Shown here in pieces: positions 4,485 through 5,509 of a stretch of 5,509 nucleotides of DNA. Location: assembly GCA_900547085.1 (NCBI GenBank), contig URFI01000146.1, positions 1 through 5,509 of the forward strand, given 5' to 3'. This stretch comes from an uncultured Prevotella sp. (GTDB lineage: Bacteria; Bacteroidota; Bacteroidia; Bacteroidales; Bacteroidaceae). The notes beneath the pieces were generated by a model, which was not told the origin of the DNA, did not search any database, and worked only from the letters and a program-made list of their open reading frames with translations. Positions within the stretch are counted from its first letter, which is position 1; every line of letters starts with the position of its first letter. A program made the translations under genes and the position numbers.

Positions 4485-5509
4485 ATGAAACTATCACAAT
4501 TCAAATTCAATTTGCCGGAAGAGCTTGTTGCTCTGTATCCTCATAGTGTTTACCATGAGATAGTGGATGACAAAGGAGAAAAGCATATCTCCCGAATGAC
4601 GCGTCGTGACGAGTCTAGATTGATGGTCTTGCATCGTAAGTCGCAGACTATTGACATGTTCCAGAAGAACAAAAAGGGCAAACCTGTAGAGGGGCAGTAC
4701 TTGGAGTTCCGTCATGTACTCGACTATTTTGATGAAGGTGACACGTTCATCTTCAATGACACAAAGGTATTTCCTGCTCGCTTGTATGGAACAAAAGAAA
4801 AGACGGATGCCAAGATAGAGGTCTTTCTCTTACGCGAACTCAATCGTGAAATGCGCTTGTGGGACGTGTTGGTGGAACCTGCGCGTAAGATACGCATTGG
4901 AAACAAGTTGTTCTTTGATGAAAGTGGAACCATGGTTGCTGAGGTAATCGATAACACCACGAGTCGTGGACGTACGCTTCGTTTTCTTTACGACTGTCCT
5001 CATGAGGAGTTCAAGCGAGAACTTTTTGCGCTCGGTGAGGCACCGTTGCCTCGTTACATCATCAATCGACGTGAGGTTCCGCATGCCGATGCACACGACA
5101 TGGAAGATTTCCAAACCATCTTCGCCAAGAATGAAGGAGGCGTAACTGCCGCCGCTACTGGTCTGCATGTCAGCCGGGAGATGATGAAACGGATGGAGAT
5201 CAAGGGCATTCATTTTGCTTATATCACCCTGCATTGTGGCCTCAGTGCGTTCAATAACATTGAGGTGGAAGATCTGACGAAGCATAAGATGGATTCTGAG
5301 CCAGTGAAGATTGATGCCCAGGCCTGCAAGATTGTCAATAAAGCAAAGCAAGAAGGGCATCGTGTTTGTGCCGTTGGAACGAGTGTTGTCAAGGCAACTG
5401 AAACAGCTGTAGGTACAGATGGTTTACTGAAAGAGTACGATGGATGGACCAGCAAGTTCATCTTCCCCCCATACGACTTTGGTCTGGCAGATACGATGAT
5501 TGCCAATTT
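4485..5509 (+). CDS. queA: S-adenosylmethionine:tRNA ribosyltransferase-isomerase QueA, 3' end outside the window
   Basis: QueA transfers and isomerises the ribosyl part of S-adenosylmethionine onto 7-aminomethyl-7-deazaguanine at tRNA position 34, giving epoxyqueuosine in queuosine synthesis. The window contains 341 codons and the frame is open at the edge. Recognisable motifs are MKLSQFKFNLPEELVALYP (1-19), RRDESRLMVL (40-49), FNDTKVFPARLYG (90-102), LWDVLVEPARKIRIG and DLTKHKMDSE. GTSVVKATE is also present, and the contained part ends FIFPPYDFGLADTMIAN. The start is the ATG immediately after the truB stop. Two segments (about 20-40 and 57-74) look longer than in E. coli QueA. Normally conserved stretches are altered: residues 217-229 read EGGVTAAATGLHV where E. 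coli has GAVAAPTAGLHF, and 249-256 read LHCGLSAF where E. coli has LHVGAGTF. The family assignment is secure; whether activity is unchanged is not. Confidence 0.93.
   Translation, partial: MKLSQFKFNLPEELVALYPHSVYHEIVDDKGEKHISRMTRRDESRLMVLHRKSQTIDMFQKNKKGKPVEGQYLEFRHVLDYFDEGDTFIFNDTKVFPARLYGTKEKTDAKIEVFLLRELNREMRLWDVLVEPARKIRIGNKLFFDESGTMVAEVIDNTTSRGRTLRFLYDCPHEEFKRELFALGEAPLPRYIINRREVPHADAHDMEDFQTIFAKNEGGVTAAATGLHVSREMMKRMEIKGIHFAYITLHCGLSAFNNIEVEDLTKHKMDSEPVKIDAQACKIVNKAKQEGHRVCAVGTSVVKATETAVGTDGLLKEYDGWTSKFIFPPYDFGLADTMIAN

Noticed and set aside
1..5509. A new defence or other multi-gene accessory system
   Set aside because: Apart from one insertion sequence, every complete gene belongs to a known family in a housekeeping order; nothing supports such a system.

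Overview
The window looks like a chromosomal segment from a Bacteroidales bacterium, most likely in or near Prevotellaceae. The evidence is the gene order ftsX - DUF3098 - uppP - truB - queA, which I know as a Bacteroidetes arrangement; the DUF3098 protein, a family I know from Bacteroidetes; a promoter upstream of ftsX resembling the Bacteroidetes type (-33 TTG, -7 TAnnTTTG); and starts that lack Shine-Dalgarno sequences. Genus is an inference from recalled sequence resemblance.

Layout. Positions 1-92 hold the possible 3' tail of an unidentified plus-strand gene and a short spacer. Positions 93-1437 are one complete insertion sequence of 1345 bp. It has 25-bp terminal inverted repeats (23/25 identical) and an 8-bp target duplication, TGAAATCC, at 85-92 and 1438-1445. 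It carries one minus-strand transposase of the IS256-like, zinc-ribbon type (IS1249-like). The transposase is broken by a frameshift at about 528-536, which separates the D,D part of the catalytic triad from the E. The 20-bp core of the terminal repeat recurs inside both ends, and the right inner copy overlaps the likely transposase promoter.

From 1446 to the end the plus strand carries a compact housekeeping block. ftsX (1544-2425) encodes the membrane partner of the FtsE ATPase in division and wall-hydrolase control. A small two-helix membrane protein (DUF3098, 2480-2740) follows, then uppP (2741-3592), the undecaprenyl-diphosphate phosphatase that recycles the wall lipid carrier. A 181-bp gap contains an unusual inverted array of 8-nt repeats. 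Then come truB (3774-4484, GTG start), tRNA pseudouridine-55 synthase, and queA (4485 to the window edge, incomplete), which makes epoxyqueuosine in tRNA. Two junctions, DUF3098/uppP and truB/queA, are exactly TAAATG, which suggests coupled translation.

How it fits together. The first three genes concern the cell envelope and the last two concern tRNA modification. The insertion sequence landed between the upstream gene tail and the ftsX promoter and left that promoter intact, so the block is probably still expressed. I see no defence system, CRISPR array, rRNA or tRNA gene. The most unusual content is the end structure of the insertion sequence with its repeated core sites, the 8-nt inverted array before truB, and divergence in normally conserved QueA motifs.
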